Below, one piece after another: positions 17,561 through 26,816 of a stretch of 64,000 nucleotides of DNA. Numbering within the stretch: position 1 is the stretch's first letter; every line of letters begins with the position of its first letter. The stretch spans positions 4,854,090-4,918,089 of the forward strand of contig NZ_NIST01000001.1 in the NCBI RefSeq assembly GCF_002335745.1, in the 5' to 3' direction. A program made the translations under genes and the position numbers. The notes under the pieces were generated by a model, which had not been told where the DNA came from, searched no databases, and saw only the letters and a list, made by a program, of their open reading frames with translations. Source of the stretch: Evansella halocellulosilytica (GTDB lineage Bacteria; Bacillota; Bacilli; Bacillales; Salisediminibacteriaceae).

Positions 17561-18562
17561 TTAAATCGTAAATTCTCGAACAGACTCTCTTTCGTAAATC
17601 TCATGTGGCAAGTAAGTTTTCGTATCGAATTTTTCCCCATTCAAGATACTGTTTAGCTTAACGACTGCCTGATCACCAATCTCATACATTGGCTGCGCTA
17701 CCGTAGTAAGCTTCGGGATAAACATTCGTGCTATTTTCGTATTATCAAAGCCTAGGACTGAGACTTGCTCAGGAACGTTTATACCTATTTGATTTAAATA
17801 AGTGATCGCCCCTACTGCCATCTCGTCACTTGCTGTAAACACAGCTGTTAAATGAGGATTTTTTTTATACAAACGTTCCATAGCTTGATAGCCGTCTTCG
17901 AACCGGAAATCGCCACATTCTATATCATTAGAAGGTAATCCCGCTTCACTAAGACGCGCGCAAAACCCTTGGTGCCTCGTATACCCTGCAATTGGATCGT
18001 CCAATGGACCGCTGATCATCCCAATCGATCTATGCTTTTTATGAATTAAATATGAAGCTGCATCATACCCAGCCTGTACATCATTTATTCTAACCGTCGG
18101 AAGATCATGTACCTGGCTTTCAGTCGATGCTAATACGATCGGAAGATTTGAAGTTTTACAAAACTCATAATAACAGTCAGTTAAAGCCTCACTCGTAAAA
18201 ATGACACCATCTGCCTGTTTTTCTTTTAGCGCTTTTAAATAGTTTAATGTTCTTTCTTCGTTTCTATCGGTGTTGCATAACATTAAATTAAGATTCAATC
18301 GATTCGCTGCATTCTCCATGCCTAGTATGACTTCTGATACGTAAGGGTTGGAGATATCAGGAATTAACGCGCCGATTGTTTGTGTTTTTTTATAAATCAG
18401 GCCTCTTGCAAGAGCATTTGGCGAATAATTTAATTCCTGAATCGCTGCGAGCACTTTTTTTCTTTTTTCTTCCTTTACAGTGTCAGGTGAGTTCATCACA
18501 CGTGACACTGTACTGACCGAAACTCCAGACCTTTTCGCTACATCTCTAATTGTTGGACTCAT
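17561..18562 (-). CDS. LacI-family transcriptional regulator
   Basis: A 333-residue repressor. The N-terminal LacI helix-turn-helix is clear (TIRDVAKRSGVSVSTVSRVM, residues 3-22) with the minor-groove hinge helix YSPNALARGL, followed by a periplasmic-binding-protein-like core (TIGALIPDISNPYVSEVILG, SVLGFDNTKIARMFIPKLTT). The start is uncertain: an in-frame GTG lies three codons upstream. Placed between GH65 and ROK genes, it probably controls this locus. Palindromes of the form GAAAASSTTTTC upstream of the importer operon are good operator candidates. Confidence 0.93.
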   Translation of the reverse strand: MSPTIRDVAKRSGVSVSTVSRVMNSPDTVKEEKRKKVLAAIQELNYSPNALARGLIYKKTQTIGALIPDISNPYVSEVILGMENAANRLNLNLMLCNTDRNEERTLNYLKALKEKQADGVIFTSEALTDCYYEFCKTSNLPIVLASTESQVHDLPTVRINDVQAGYDAASYLIHKKHRSIGMISGPLDDPIAGYTRHQGFCARLSEAGLPSNDIECGDFRFEDGYQAMERLYKKNPHLTAVFTASDEMAVGAITYLNQIGINVPEQVSVLGFDNTKIARMFIPKLTTVAQPMYEIGDQAVVKLNSILNGEKFDTKTYLPHEIYERESVREFTI

Positions 18563-18586
18563 ACCTATCACTTCTTTGCTTTCAAA

Positions 18587-20857
18587 TTATCTATTAATTG
18601 ATCCCTTTTCTTTCAGAACGAGCTTTTCTTTACGGTGGAACAGCTCTAGTTCCTCTCCTTTTTCAAGCGAATAAGTTACACGATCTTGAGACATGTCAAT
18701 CTTAAGCAGCGCCCCAAGATATACGAGTTTAAAAGATAAGTTCTTCCATTTTTCAGGGAGGTGAGGATTTAAATGAAGTTCCCCATTTTTAATCCGTAGA
18801 CCCGCAAAACCATAAACAATCGCCAGCCAAGTCCCCCCCATATTTGCCATGTGTAAACCGTCTTTCGTATTTTTATGAATATTATCAATATCTAATCTGG
18901 CCGTTTTATTAAAGTACTGATACGCTTTATCATCATAACCAAACTTCGAGGCCATCACACTAAAAATACAATAGGAAAGCGATGAGTCATGTGTCGTCAC
19001 TTTCTCATAATAATCATAGGATCGCTTCATCACATCAAGACTTTCAATATCATCTAAAAGAAAATGTGCTAACACTGTATCTGCCTGCTTACATACTTGA
19101 TATCTATATAATGTTAACGGATGATAGTTTAATAATAATGGAAATTTTTCCTGAGGGGTATTGCTTAAATCCCATTTTTTCTTTTGAAGGAACGTATCAT
19201 CCTGTGCATTAATTTGCAGTTCGTCATTATAAGGCAAGTACATCTTCTCTGCAGCTTTCTGCCATTCGGTTACTTCTTCCGCGGTCACTGACGTTTTTTC
19301 TTGTACTTTATTAAACATGTCGATATCTTCTTGCAAAATCGAATATGCTTTCACAGCCCACTCTAAATTATATTTGGCCATTGCGTTCGTATAATAGTTA
19401 TTATTCACGATACAAGTGTACTCGTCAGGTCCTGTCACATCATCAATGCGGAATTTCCCTTTATAGAAGTGCCCTGTATCCATCCATAAACGCGCAGTCT
19501 CAATGAGAAGTTCAGCACTGTAATTTTTAAAGAACTCGTCATCTTTCGTGACTTGATAAAATTGAATAAAACTGTAGGCTATATCTGCACTAATATGGTA
19601 TTGTGCTGTTCCAGCTGGAAAAAATGCTGAGCTTTCTCCTCCGTTAATTGTCCGCCACGGAAATAATGCACCTTTTGTATGTCCGACTTCCTTCGCTCTT
19701 GCTTTTGCTGATTCTAATATACCATAACGGTTAAGTAGCAAGTTTCTTGCAATCTTTGGATTTGTCATTAAAAAAACCGGGAACATATAAATTTCTGTAT
19801 CCCAGAAGTAATGTCCTTCATAGCCTTCTCCGGATAACCCTTTTGCTGCAATATTACTTTTTTCGTCTTTTCCTACGGATTGTAAAAGATGATATAAATT
19901 AAAGCGGATTCCTTCTTGGAGCTGATCGTCGCCGTCAATTTCGATATCAGAAATAGTCCAGAACTCCTCCAAATATTCTTTTTGCTTTTCAAGAAGCTGA
20001 TCAAAAGTTAAATCAAGTACTCCGTCAAGCAGTTCGTTTCCCGCTTCCACAAGGTTCTCTCCATGTCTAATCGTATCTGTGAAAATCGTAAACTTTTGAA
20101 ACTCAACTCGCTCACTCATATCAAAACGATACGTTTCTGTAACCCCTTCTCCTACACAGGCATCTACTTGATGTTCATATGAACAGTCTATTAAGTTCGT
20201 TTTCGCAGCTGCTGCTACTTTAAACTTTGTTTCATACGTTTCATCAACGACATTTGAACGACCATTTTCATATCCTGATTGAATCACACGTAAACGCTTC
20301 GCGTGACCTGAAGCAATCCTCGGGTCACCTTTGTCAACATAGTTCGATACATTCCCGTTAACTTTAGACACAATTCGGATATTCATGTTATTGTTCACTG
20401 GCTCAACCTTTACGTGTACAGCGAATAACTCTTTCGTCACAAAAGAGACGAGCCTTCTAAATGTAATATTGACCACATCTCCTTTATTAGATCGCCAGCG
20501 CACAGTCCTCTCAACATACCCTTGGTCAAAATAAAGCTCTCGTTTATATTCTAAAATCTCTCCATCAAACAAAGAGAATTGTTCTTCATTAATAAAAATT
20601 TGGATCGTTTGTGCATCAATAATATTTAATAGTTTCTCCTGTTGGTCAGGAAAACCGTGCAACTTTTCCCCATATTTTATATCTGTTTTATCATGGAATG
20701 CATTAATGTAAGTGCCTCTGATCGAGTTTAACCCTTCTTTATACCCTTCTTCAAAATTCCCTCTAACACCTAAATACCCATTCCCTAATGAAAACAACGT
20801 TTCTTTTAATAGCAGTTCACTTTCTTGTATTTCTGTATCCGTTATACTCCAAATCAT
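18587..20857 (-). CDS. Glycoside hydrolase family 65 disaccharide phosphorylase
   Basis: A 756-residue inverting phosphorylase that would split an alpha-glucoside with phosphate to beta-glucose-1-phosphate. The N-terminal beta-sandwich begins ETLFSLGNGYLGVRGNFEEG; the barrel carries GHYFWDTEIYMFP and VTGPDEYT with the general acid E479. The specificity loop reads PAGTAQYHISADIAY (about 414-428); it lacks the HRNGAI pattern I associate with maltose phosphorylase, so trehalose-, kojibiose- or nigerose-type activity is more likely (from memory, not tested). The cytosolic pgmB downstream uses its product. A terminator and repeat separate it from the sulfatase gene upstream. Confidence 0.93.
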   Translation of the reverse strand: MIWSITDTEIQESELLLKETLFSLGNGYLGVRGNFEEGYKEGLNSIRGTYINAFHDKTDIKYGEKLHGFPDQQEKLLNIIDAQTIQIFINEEQFSLFDGEILEYKRELYFDQGYVERTVRWRSNKGDVVNITFRRLVSFVTKELFAVHVKVEPVNNNMNIRIVSKVNGNVSNYVDKGDPRIASGHAKRLRVIQSGYENGRSNVVDETYETKFKVAAAAKTNLIDCSYEHQVDACVGEGVTETYRFDMSERVEFQKFTIFTDTIRHGENLVEAGNELLDGVLDLTFDQLLEKQKEYLEEFWTISDIEIDGDDQLQEGIRFNLYHLLQSVGKDEKSNIAAKGLSGEGYEGHYFWDTEIYMFPVFLMTNPKIARNLLLNRYGILESAKARAKEVGHTKGALFPWRTINGGESSAFFPAGTAQYHISADIAYSFIQFYQVTKDDEFFKNYSAELLIETARLWMDTGHFYKGKFRIDDVTGPDEYTCIVNNNYYTNAMAKYNLEWAVKAYSILQEDIDMFNKVQEKTSVTAEEVTEWQKAAEKMYLPYNDELQINAQDDTFLQKKKWDLSNTPQEKFPLLLNYHPLTLYRYQVCKQADTVLAHFLLDDIESLDVMKRSYDYYEKVTTHDSSLSYCIFSVMASKFGYDDKAYQYFNKTARLDIDNIHKNTKDGLHMANMGGTWLAIVYGFAGLRIKNGELHLNPHLPEKWKNLSFKLVYLGALLKIDMSQDRVTYSLEKGEELELFHRKEKLVLKEKGSINR

Positions 20858-20903
20858 CTGCCAACACCTCTAGTAACTTCATTTTGGAAAAACTCTAAAA
20901 TGC

Positions 20904-21058
20904 ACGTTCAAAAAGGAAAACAAAAAGAGCCGAGTAAATCAAGGCGACTAAGTTTTGAGTCGCGGAGCGTATGGTGTTAATACGTGAGATACGTAGAAAC
21001 GAGTCAACGCAGAGATACGAAAGCTATTTTTCCTAGACTTTTTGAACATCCTCTAAAA
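20904..21058. repeat. 155-bp dispersed repeat, copy 1
   Basis: This stretch reappears in inverted orientation at 26549-26704 with most positions conserved, for example GAGTCGCGGAGCGTATGGTG against GAGTCGCGAAGCGTATGGTG, AGAAACGAGTCAACG, and the end TTTTTGAACATCCTCTAAAA. It fills the gap between GH65 and the sulfatase terminator. No terminal inverted repeats of its own or target duplication were noticed. Confidence 0.85.
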
Positions 21059-21097
21059 GAACTGTTTCACTTATAAAATAACGAAACAGTTCTCATT
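21057..21097 (-). terminator. Terminator after the sulfatase gene
   Basis: GAACTGTTTC (21059-21068) and GAAACAGTTC (21083-21092) form a perfect 10-bp stem with a 14-nt loop. On the minus strand TTTTAGAGG follows. It ends the SBP-permease-DUF624-sulfatase transcript, at least in part. Confidence 0.7.
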
Positions 21098-21102
21098 TAC
21101 CT

Positions 21103-22437
21103 TTACTTCTTGCTATTATAAGCTCGGCCAGCCTTGATTTCTTCTTCCCACTCTGGGGCATCTTTCCCTGGTATTGGCCCTTTCAATAATGGGTCATTGG
21201 TTTCTTCCATCCAGTCAATGACATCTTGCCGTAACTTCTTCAGTACATCCTTATATTCCGGATGGTCTGCAACATTCACTTCTTCAACTGGATCTTTTTC
21301 AAGATCATATAACTCTTCTTCTGTATTTGGAACATAGTATTTATCGCGAACGACTTGGCCTGAAGGACTTGCATGTAAGTCATGTGGCAAATAGACGGAA
21401 GGACCTTCCTCAAAGTTGCGGATATACTTATACTGCTTCGTTCTTACTCCCCGCATCGGGTGATACTTATCATGCCAAGTTAATTCACAGAAGAAGTTTT
21501 CCCGTTCTACATAATCGTCCCTCTCTTGCAGGAGTGGGTAGAAACTATGGCCATCGATATTATTAGGAGTCTTACCACCGACAATTTCCATTATTGTAGG
21601 CATTAAATCTACATTACACAGAAGTTCAGAGGAACCCCCTCTCTTCGTTGCTTCGTGCCCTTCAGGAAACTTCATAATTAATGCTGTTTCGAGACCCGAG
21701 TCCTTTAACGTCCCTTTTGCTCTTGGAAAAGCAATACCGTGGTCGGTCGTAAAAATGACAATTGTATTTTCCTGCAACCCGTATTCTTCGATTGCATCCG
21801 TGATACGTTTGATCGCTTTATCCATTTCTTTTACAGACCCTTGAAAACGGGCAATATCTTCACGTACTTCAGGGGTATCAGGCAAATATGGCGGGATATC
21901 TACGTATTCATCATCATCTTGCTCAAAGGCATCAAATGGACGATGTGTCTCTTCAAAACCTAAAGACAAGAATAATGGTTGATCACCTTTTTTTTCATCC
22001 AAACTATTTTCTAAAAAGCGAATAAACGTATCCGTTACCTCTTTTGCTGGGTTACCAGGCACTTTATGATGATATTCATATCCTAAACGGGAAGCGTCGA
22101 GTTCTCCTTCCATCGCTTCATGGAAAAAGCCAAATAAGTGTGTTTCGTAGCCTAATTTACTTAATTCACCAGGCAGTGTTTGATTATTCTCATTCATACT
22201 GAACCCGAGATGTCCAAGCCCCATCATCCCATGGTTATGACTGTATTTTCCTGTTAAAATACTTCCCCGGCTCGGGCTGCATTGCGGCTGGGAACAAAAG
22301 TAGTTATCAAACCTTACCCCATTTTCTGCAAGCTCATCAACTGCAGGTGTTTGCACCTTCTTCCCGTAACATCCTAAATGTGTACCAGTATCATGTGTAA
22401 TAATGTATACTATATTGGGTTGCACCTTTTTCGCCAT
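21103..22437 (-). CDS. Type I sulfatase, apparently cytosolic
   Basis: A 444-residue arylsulfatase-family enzyme that would remove sulfate esters from a small substrate. The formylglycine site is C53 in PQCSPSRGSILTGKY (C-x-P-S-R), the cysteine type that needs a formylglycine-generating enzyme; one is encoded at 26817. Metal ligands are visible as THD near residue 15 and FTTDHG mid-protein. There is no signal peptide or lipobox (MAKKVQPNIVYIITHD), so it acts inside the cell, unlike most polysaccharide sulfatases. AAAGGAGAG precedes the ATG. It is the last gene of the importer operon. Confidence 0.93.
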   Translation of the reverse strand: MAKKVQPNIVYIITHDTGTHLGCYGKKVQTPAVDELAENGVRFDNYFCSQPQCSPSRGSILTGKYSHNHGMMGLGHLGFSMNENNQTLPGELSKLGYETHLFGFFHEAMEGELDASRLGYEYHHKVPGNPAKEVTDTFIRFLENSLDEKKGDQPLFLSLGFEETHRPFDAFEQDDDEYVDIPPYLPDTPEVREDIARFQGSVKEMDKAIKRITDAIEEYGLQENTIVIFTTDHGIAFPRAKGTLKDSGLETALIMKFPEGHEATKRGGSSELLCNVDLMPTIMEIVGGKTPNNIDGHSFYPLLQERDDYVERENFFCELTWHDKYHPMRGVRTKQYKYIRNFEEGPSVYLPHDLHASPSGQVVRDKYYVPNTEEELYDLEKDPVEEVNVADHPEYKDVLKKLRQDVIDWMEETNDPLLKGPIPGKDAPEWEEEIKAGRAYNSKK

Positions 22438-22524
22438 CCGAGTCTCTCCTTTTTTTAATGAATCTATATATGAACGAATCTGTCATTTCTGTCATTTTCA
22501 AGATTAAGTGGTTAATAGCTAGTT

Positions 22525-23214
22525 TTATGATCCTACCTTTTCTTTCACCTTTAATGTAAATTGATAAAATAGATAGAAGGTTACAATCGCACTTACAGAC
22601 ATTGTGAAAAATGCGACTACAAACCAAAACCTGATACTCATATAAACGATAATCAAATGTAAAACTAAAATGAAAATGGTAAGCAACGGACTGCCTACCG
22701 TTACAAAGAAAGCATTTTTCAGCTGCGCTTTTCTGCCCATGTCGTAATGAACGTATATCGATAAGAAAATGAGCGTGAAAGCAAAGAGGAAAACACCTAT
22801 TATCGTAAAGATGACCCCAAATATTTCGTGTTGCTGATTAAAGTAATACATATCGACTGCCCAGACAATCCATAATGATGTAAGAATGAGTCCAGCGATC
22901 AATGAATGCTTGTAATTGACGCTAAAATGCCTCCAAAATGATTTCCAAAGTGAGACACCTTCATTATTCATCACCCATTCACGGGCTATTGCAAACACTG
23001 CAATTGTACTAGGGTAAAAGAGCAGGAGTAGAGAAATGATTAAAGGAATACCGAATATAAACATCGCGTTTATACTTGGGCTGATGATGATAAAGAAAAC
23101 AATCGCAAGAACAGGCAAATTCACAATAAACCAAAGAAGGTTTACGATACTTAACTTCATAATCCAATCAGCTATGATATGAATTCCGCCCATAAAACCA
23201 GATCTAGGTTGCAT
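22525..23214 (-). CDS. DUF624 (YesL-like) membrane protein
   Basis: A 229-residue integral membrane protein with about five hydrophobic segments, matching the DUF624/YesL family that accompanies carbohydrate ABC importers in Bacilli. Its molecular role is not established. Family-like features are an N-terminal amphipathic stretch before the first helix (WIMKLSIVNLLWFIVNLPV) and the WKSFWRHF loop. The ATG at 23214 is 7 nt from GGGGGA; the ATG five codons upstream overlaps that site. It lies between the permease and sulfatase genes, so it belongs to the importer operon. Confidence 0.85.
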   Translation of the reverse strand: MQPRSGFMGGIHIIADWIMKLSIVNLLWFIVNLPVLAIVFFIIISPSINAMFIFGIPLIISLLLLFYPSTIAVFAIAREWVMNNEGVSLWKSFWRHFSVNYKHSLIAGLILTSLWIVWAVDMYYFNQQHEIFGVIFTIIGVFLFAFTLIFLSIYVHYDMGRKAQLKNAFFVTVGSPLLTIFILVLHLIIVYMSIRFWFVVAFFTMSVSAIVTFYLFYQFTLKVKEKVGS

Positions 23215-23282
23215 ATTCCCTTCCCCCATTTAATTCTTCGTTCAAAATCGTTCATTCATATACTCTTCTCATACCCTGCACT

Positions 23283-24119
23283 CTATTTAACTGCACCTTC
23301 ACCGATTCCTTTAATAATGAATCGTTGAGCAAAAATATAAAAGATAACGACCGGGATTACGGTTAATGTTAAGCCTGCCATTGCCATGTTCCATTGGATA
23401 TTAAATTGCCCAAAGAAATAAAAGGTTGTTAATGGAATCGTTCTTAAATCTGTACTTGTAAGAACAAGAGATGGTAATAGGAAGTCATTCCAAATTTGAA
23501 TCACATTTAAAATGATGACGGTTACTGTAATCGGCTTTAACATCGGGAATACAATCCTCCAGAATAAGCCTAATTTTGTACAGCCATCAATTGTTGCTGC
23601 TTCTTCAAGAGAAACTGGAATCGATTTTACGAATCCATGATACAGAAAGATCGCCATACTTGAATTAAACCCAACATGCATGAAGATTAATCCACCGTGT
23701 GTATTTAACATTGGGATGCCTGTAGCTTTCATAATTTGGTCCATAAACTGTAGTAACGGCATCATAATCGTCTGAAACGGGATGAGCATTGTTGCGATGA
23801 AAACCATAAAAATCACTTTACTTAACGTGTTATCTGTACGCGCTAACATCCATGCTGTCATTGATGATAAAATGACAATGAATATGACCGAAGTAATCGT
23901 AATAAAAAGGGAGTTTCCAAATGCATTCAGAAAATTCATCCGTTCCATTGCTTCTACATAGTATTGAAAACTGAATTCCTCCGGTAAGGCGAGAACATTA
24001 TCATACATTTCTGATCTCGTCTTAAAGGAGTTAACGACCATAATGTAAATGGGAGATAAGAAAATGAAGGCACCTAGTAAAAGGAGAACTTCTCTAGCAA
24101 TTTTCCATGTTTTATTCAT
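23283..24119 (-). CDS. Carbohydrate ABC importer permease (MalG/MsmG-like)
   Basis: A 278-residue inner-membrane permease with six helices. The EAA loop (EEAATIDGCTKLGLFWRIVFPMLKP) that contacts the ATPase is clear near residue 190. It belongs to the CUT1 family for oligosaccharide uptake. The start at 24119 overlaps the stop of the partner permease (TAATG), so the two are coupled. No ATPase gene is in the locus; Bacilli commonly share one MsmX-type ATPase among such systems. Confidence 0.93.
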   Translation of the reverse strand: MNKTWKIAREVLLLLGAFIFLSPIYIMVVNSFKTRSEMYDNVLALPEEFSFQYYVEAMERMNFLNAFGNSLFITITSVIFIVILSSMTAWMLARTDNTLSKVIFMVFIATMLIPFQTIMMPLLQFMDQIMKATGIPMLNTHGGLIFMHVGFNSSMAIFLYHGFVKSIPVSLEEAATIDGCTKLGLFWRIVFPMLKPITVTVIILNVIQIWNDFLLPSLVLTSTDLRTIPLTTFYFFGQFNIQWNMAMAGLTLTVIPVVIFYIFAQRFIIKGIGEGAVK

Positions 24120-24994
24120 TACATTTCTACCTCCCGCTTCTTAGTCATATACACTTGCGTTAATGTTATACCTGCTACTAATATAAAGAATACAACTGCT
24201 TTTGCTTGTCCATATCCATAATTGCTATAGCCAAAAATTTCATTATAAATATGAAGTGCGAATAGCTCTGTCGAGTTTACAGGTCCTCCTCCTGTTAATG
24301 ACAAGTTCACATCATAAATTTTAAATCCGAATGAAAGAGTTAAGAATAAACAAATCGTAAATGCAGGCATTAATAGTGGAAAAATAACGTTTTTTAACCT
24401 CTGCCACCAGTTTGCGCCATCAATATACGACGCTTCTAAAACTTCATGAGAAATACCTTGTAGCCCAGTAATGTAAATAATCATCATGTATCCAGCCATC
24501 TGCCAAGTAAATACAAACACTAACGCATATAATGCATAATCAGGATTTAACAGCCAATTAAAGAAGATTGACTCAAAGCCTGTTAACTGCCCCATAATCC
24601 TGAAAGCATCAGAGAAAATAAACTGCCAGATGTAGCCTAAGATTAGCCCACCAATTAAGTTAGGCATAAAAAACATCGCTCTTGCTGCATTTACCGTTTT
24701 TAATTTGGACGTTACTAAAAGGGCTAATCCTAACGCGATCACATTTACTGTTATTAATGAGAGAACAGTAAATTTAATTGTCAGTATACCGGAATCTATA
24801 AATCTCGAATCTCCTAATAATTGAATATAATTATCTAAACCTACAAAAATTTTCGGGTTGGCACTTATTCCATCCCAGTTAAAAAATGAATAGAATATTC
24901 CCATCCCAAATGGAATAAGTACGACTGTCGTAAATATCAAAATGAGCGGAACTGTAAATAAGATATACCAGCCTTTATTCTTCCAACTTTTCAC
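24119..24994 (-). CDS. Carbohydrate ABC importer permease (MalF/MsmF-like)
   Basis: A 291-residue partner permease of the CUT1 type, with six membrane helices, the EAA loop (SHEVLEASYIDGANWWQRLKNVIFPLLMP) near residue 185 and a C-terminal TKKREVEM tail. With the MalG-like subunit it would form the channel for the substrate delivered by the lipoprotein at 25100. Confidence 0.93.
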   Translation of the reverse strand: MKSWKNKGWYILFTVPLILIFTTVVLIPFGMGIFYSFFNWDGISANPKIFVGLDNYIQLLGDSRFIDSGILTIKFTVLSLITVNVIALGLALLVTSKLKTVNAARAMFFMPNLIGGLILGYIWQFIFSDAFRIMGQLTGFESIFFNWLLNPDYALYALVFVFTWQMAGYMMIIYITGLQGISHEVLEASYIDGANWWQRLKNVIFPLLMPAFTICLFLTLSFGFKIYDVNLSLTGGGPVNSTELFALHIYNEIFGYSNYGYGQAKAVVFFILVAGITLTQVYMTKKREVEM

Positions 24995-25053
24995 GGTCTA
25001 TCCCTACTTTCCATCAGTACCATATTAAAAATAGTAGCTATAAATAGGTGGAA

Positions 25054-25083
25054 GATAAACAAAGCTCGTTTGCTTTGTCTATC
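25054..25083 (-). other. Stem-loop between binding-protein and permease genes
   Basis: GATAAACAAAGC (25054-25065) and GCTTTGTCTATC (25072-25083) pair with one mismatch. Such hairpins after the binding-protein gene usually protect its mRNA or damp read-through, giving more binding protein than permease. Confidence 0.6.
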
Positions 25084-25099
25084 TCCCGAAATAAACTAA

Positions 25100-26359
25100 T
25101 TATTCACCGGTTGCCATCCAAGCTTCATACATTGCGTTAATGACATCCTGACCCGTTACTGAATCGTCAATAAAGAAATCTTCCGCTACTGGTACCCAGT
25201 CATTAATTACAAGGTTTGCAGGATAATGCCCTTGTGACCAAGGAATCGTTTGCCCTTCATTTGTGTAGTCAAGAACGGTTTGTGACAGTGGATCTAAATC
25301 AGGGGCTTCGATATTTGTGTACGCTGGAATTGCATCGAATTCTTCAACAATATAACGATGTCCTGTTTCACTCGTATGCATCCACTCTAAGAAGTCTAAT
25401 GCAGCTTGAATTTCATCATCTTCCTTATTCGCATTTACTGCCCAGTTTTGACCAACGCCTACCGCTAGTTTATCGTTATCCATTAATGGAACAGGCAGCA
25501 TGCCAATTTCAAAATCTAACTCGTAGTCATTAAACATTCCGTAAGCCCAGTTCCCTTGGTGAATCATCGCTGTTCTTCCTGTCGCAAAGTCACCAATTTG
25601 TGAATCATAATTCATTTCTAATGGATTCACAGTGTATTCGCGAATATCTTCAAGCATTTGTGCAAATGCGTTAAACTCTTCAACATCTGAAAAATCTACT
25701 TCTCCATCAGTAACTTGTTCCATAAACTCAATGTTATCTTCTTGAAGTGAGAACGGATAGTTACTCATATGTCCAATAAGGAAGTATCCTTCTTGTGATA
25801 GGGATAACCCTTCAATATCATCGCCCTCATATTGAGCTAACGTATTTACGAAAGAGTCATAATCAGCAACGTCTTCTGGGTCAATCAAATCTTTGTTATA
25901 TACTAAACCGAAACCTTCCACACCATATGGTACACCAACTAATTTCCCGTTAATTTCCATCGCCATGTTTTCTGCGATATTTTCTACGTAAGATTCATCA
26001 CTCATATCATAAATATAAGAATCGATTAGGTGTGCTTCAGAGGCATGACCGATCGTGAAAATAGATGGGCCTTGATCACTATTCATACGAATTTGTAACT
26101 GTTGGAAGTAATCGTCACCTGTCGTACCCCAAATCTCAACTTCTACGCCTGTCTCTTCTTCATATTCTTCAGCCATTCTTTCTAACGGTTCAGAGATTTC
26201 TACTTTACTTTGGAAGATCGTAATTTTGTCCGCACCACCTGTTGCTTCTCCATTATTCGAGCCGCTGTCACCTGCATCCTCGTTGTTGTCACCACCACAA
26301 GCTGCAAGGAATAATGATGTACCGAGTAAAACGGATAAACATAGACCTGCTTTCTTCAT
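25100..26359 (-). CDS. Sugar-binding lipoprotein of the CUT1 ABC importer
   Basis: A 419-residue family 1 solute-binding protein. It has a lipoprotein signal (MKKAGLCLSVLLGTSLFLAAC, lipobox LAAC with Cys21), an acidic Ser/Gly linker, then the mature fold with ITIFQSKVEISEPLERMAEEYEEETGVEVEIWG. It is anchored outside the membrane and captures the substrate, probably an intact sulfated oligosaccharide or glucoside (inference from the cytosolic sulfatase). First gene of the operon; palindromic operator candidates lie upstream. Confidence 0.93.
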   Translation of the reverse strand: MKKAGLCLSVLLGTSLFLAACGGDNNEDAGDSGSNNGEATGGADKITIFQSKVEISEPLERMAEEYEEETGVEVEIWGTTGDDYFQQLQIRMNSDQGPSIFTIGHASEAHLIDSYIYDMSDESYVENIAENMAMEINGKLVGVPYGVEGFGLVYNKDLIDPEDVADYDSFVNTLAQYEGDDIEGLSLSQEGYFLIGHMSNYPFSLQEDNIEFMEQVTDGEVDFSDVEEFNAFAQMLEDIREYTVNPLEMNYDSQIGDFATGRTAMIHQGNWAYGMFNDYELDFEIGMLPVPLMDNDKLAVGVGQNWAVNANKEDDEIQAALDFLEWMHTSETGHRYIVEEFDAIPAYTNIEAPDLDPLSQTVLDYTNEGQTIPWSQGHYPANLVINDWVPVAEDFFIDDSVTGQDVINAMYEAWMATGE

Positions 26360-26448
26360 GTTTCATTCCCCCATTCATTTTTTAAGCTTTACAGCCACAA
26401 ATAATCGATTTCAGAAATGAAAGAGCTTTATTCTGGAATCGGATTTTT

Positions 26449-26464
26449 TTGAAAAGGTTTTCAA
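26449..26464. promoter_or_regulatory. Palindromic operator candidate O1
   Basis: TTGAAAAGGTTTTCAA is a perfect palindrome about 90-105 bp upstream of the binding-protein start. Its core GAAAASSTTTTC recurs twice at 26738-26762. The length and symmetry suit a LacI-family repressor. Confidence 0.6.
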
Positions 26465-26548
26465 AACTTCCGAAAATAAAATCTCTATCTTTCTAGCATG
26501 TATCGAAATAGAGATAATATTTTTATATAAAATCGTTGGAATTAAACC

Positions 26549-26704
26549 TTTTTAGAGGATGTTCAAAAAAGTCCGGGAAAATAACTTTTGTATCTCTACG
26601 TTGACTCGTTTCTCCGTTACCTACGTATTAACACCATACGCTTCGCGACTCAAAATATCGTCGCCTATATCTACTCGGATCTTTTTCTCCTCCATTTTGA
26701 AATG
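26549..26704. repeat. 155-bp dispersed repeat, copy 2 (inverted)
   Basis: Inverted copy of 20904-21058. It begins with TTTAGAGGATGTTCAAAAAA and ends near TCCTCCATTTTGAAATGTAC. It lies between operator candidates O1 and O2/O3, so it may have been inserted into the promoter region of the importer operon. Confidence 0.85.
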
Positions 26705-26735
26705 TACTTTTACTCATTTCGGTTTAAAGTGATCT

Positions 26736-26764
26736 TTGAAAACCTTTTCTGAAAACCTTTTCAT
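26736..26764. promoter_or_regulatory. Tandem palindromic operator candidates O2 and O3
   Basis: GAAAACCTTTTC occurs at 26738-26749 and again at 26751-26762, one base apart (13-bp period). Both are palindromes with the same core as O1. They lie between the end of the formylglycine-generating-enzyme gene and repeat copy 2. The remainder of the 26360-26816 gap shows no gene. Confidence 0.6.
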
Positions 26765-26816
26765 AAATTATTATGCTTCTTTATTTGAGAAATGTCAATT
26801 GTATATACAAGAAAAT

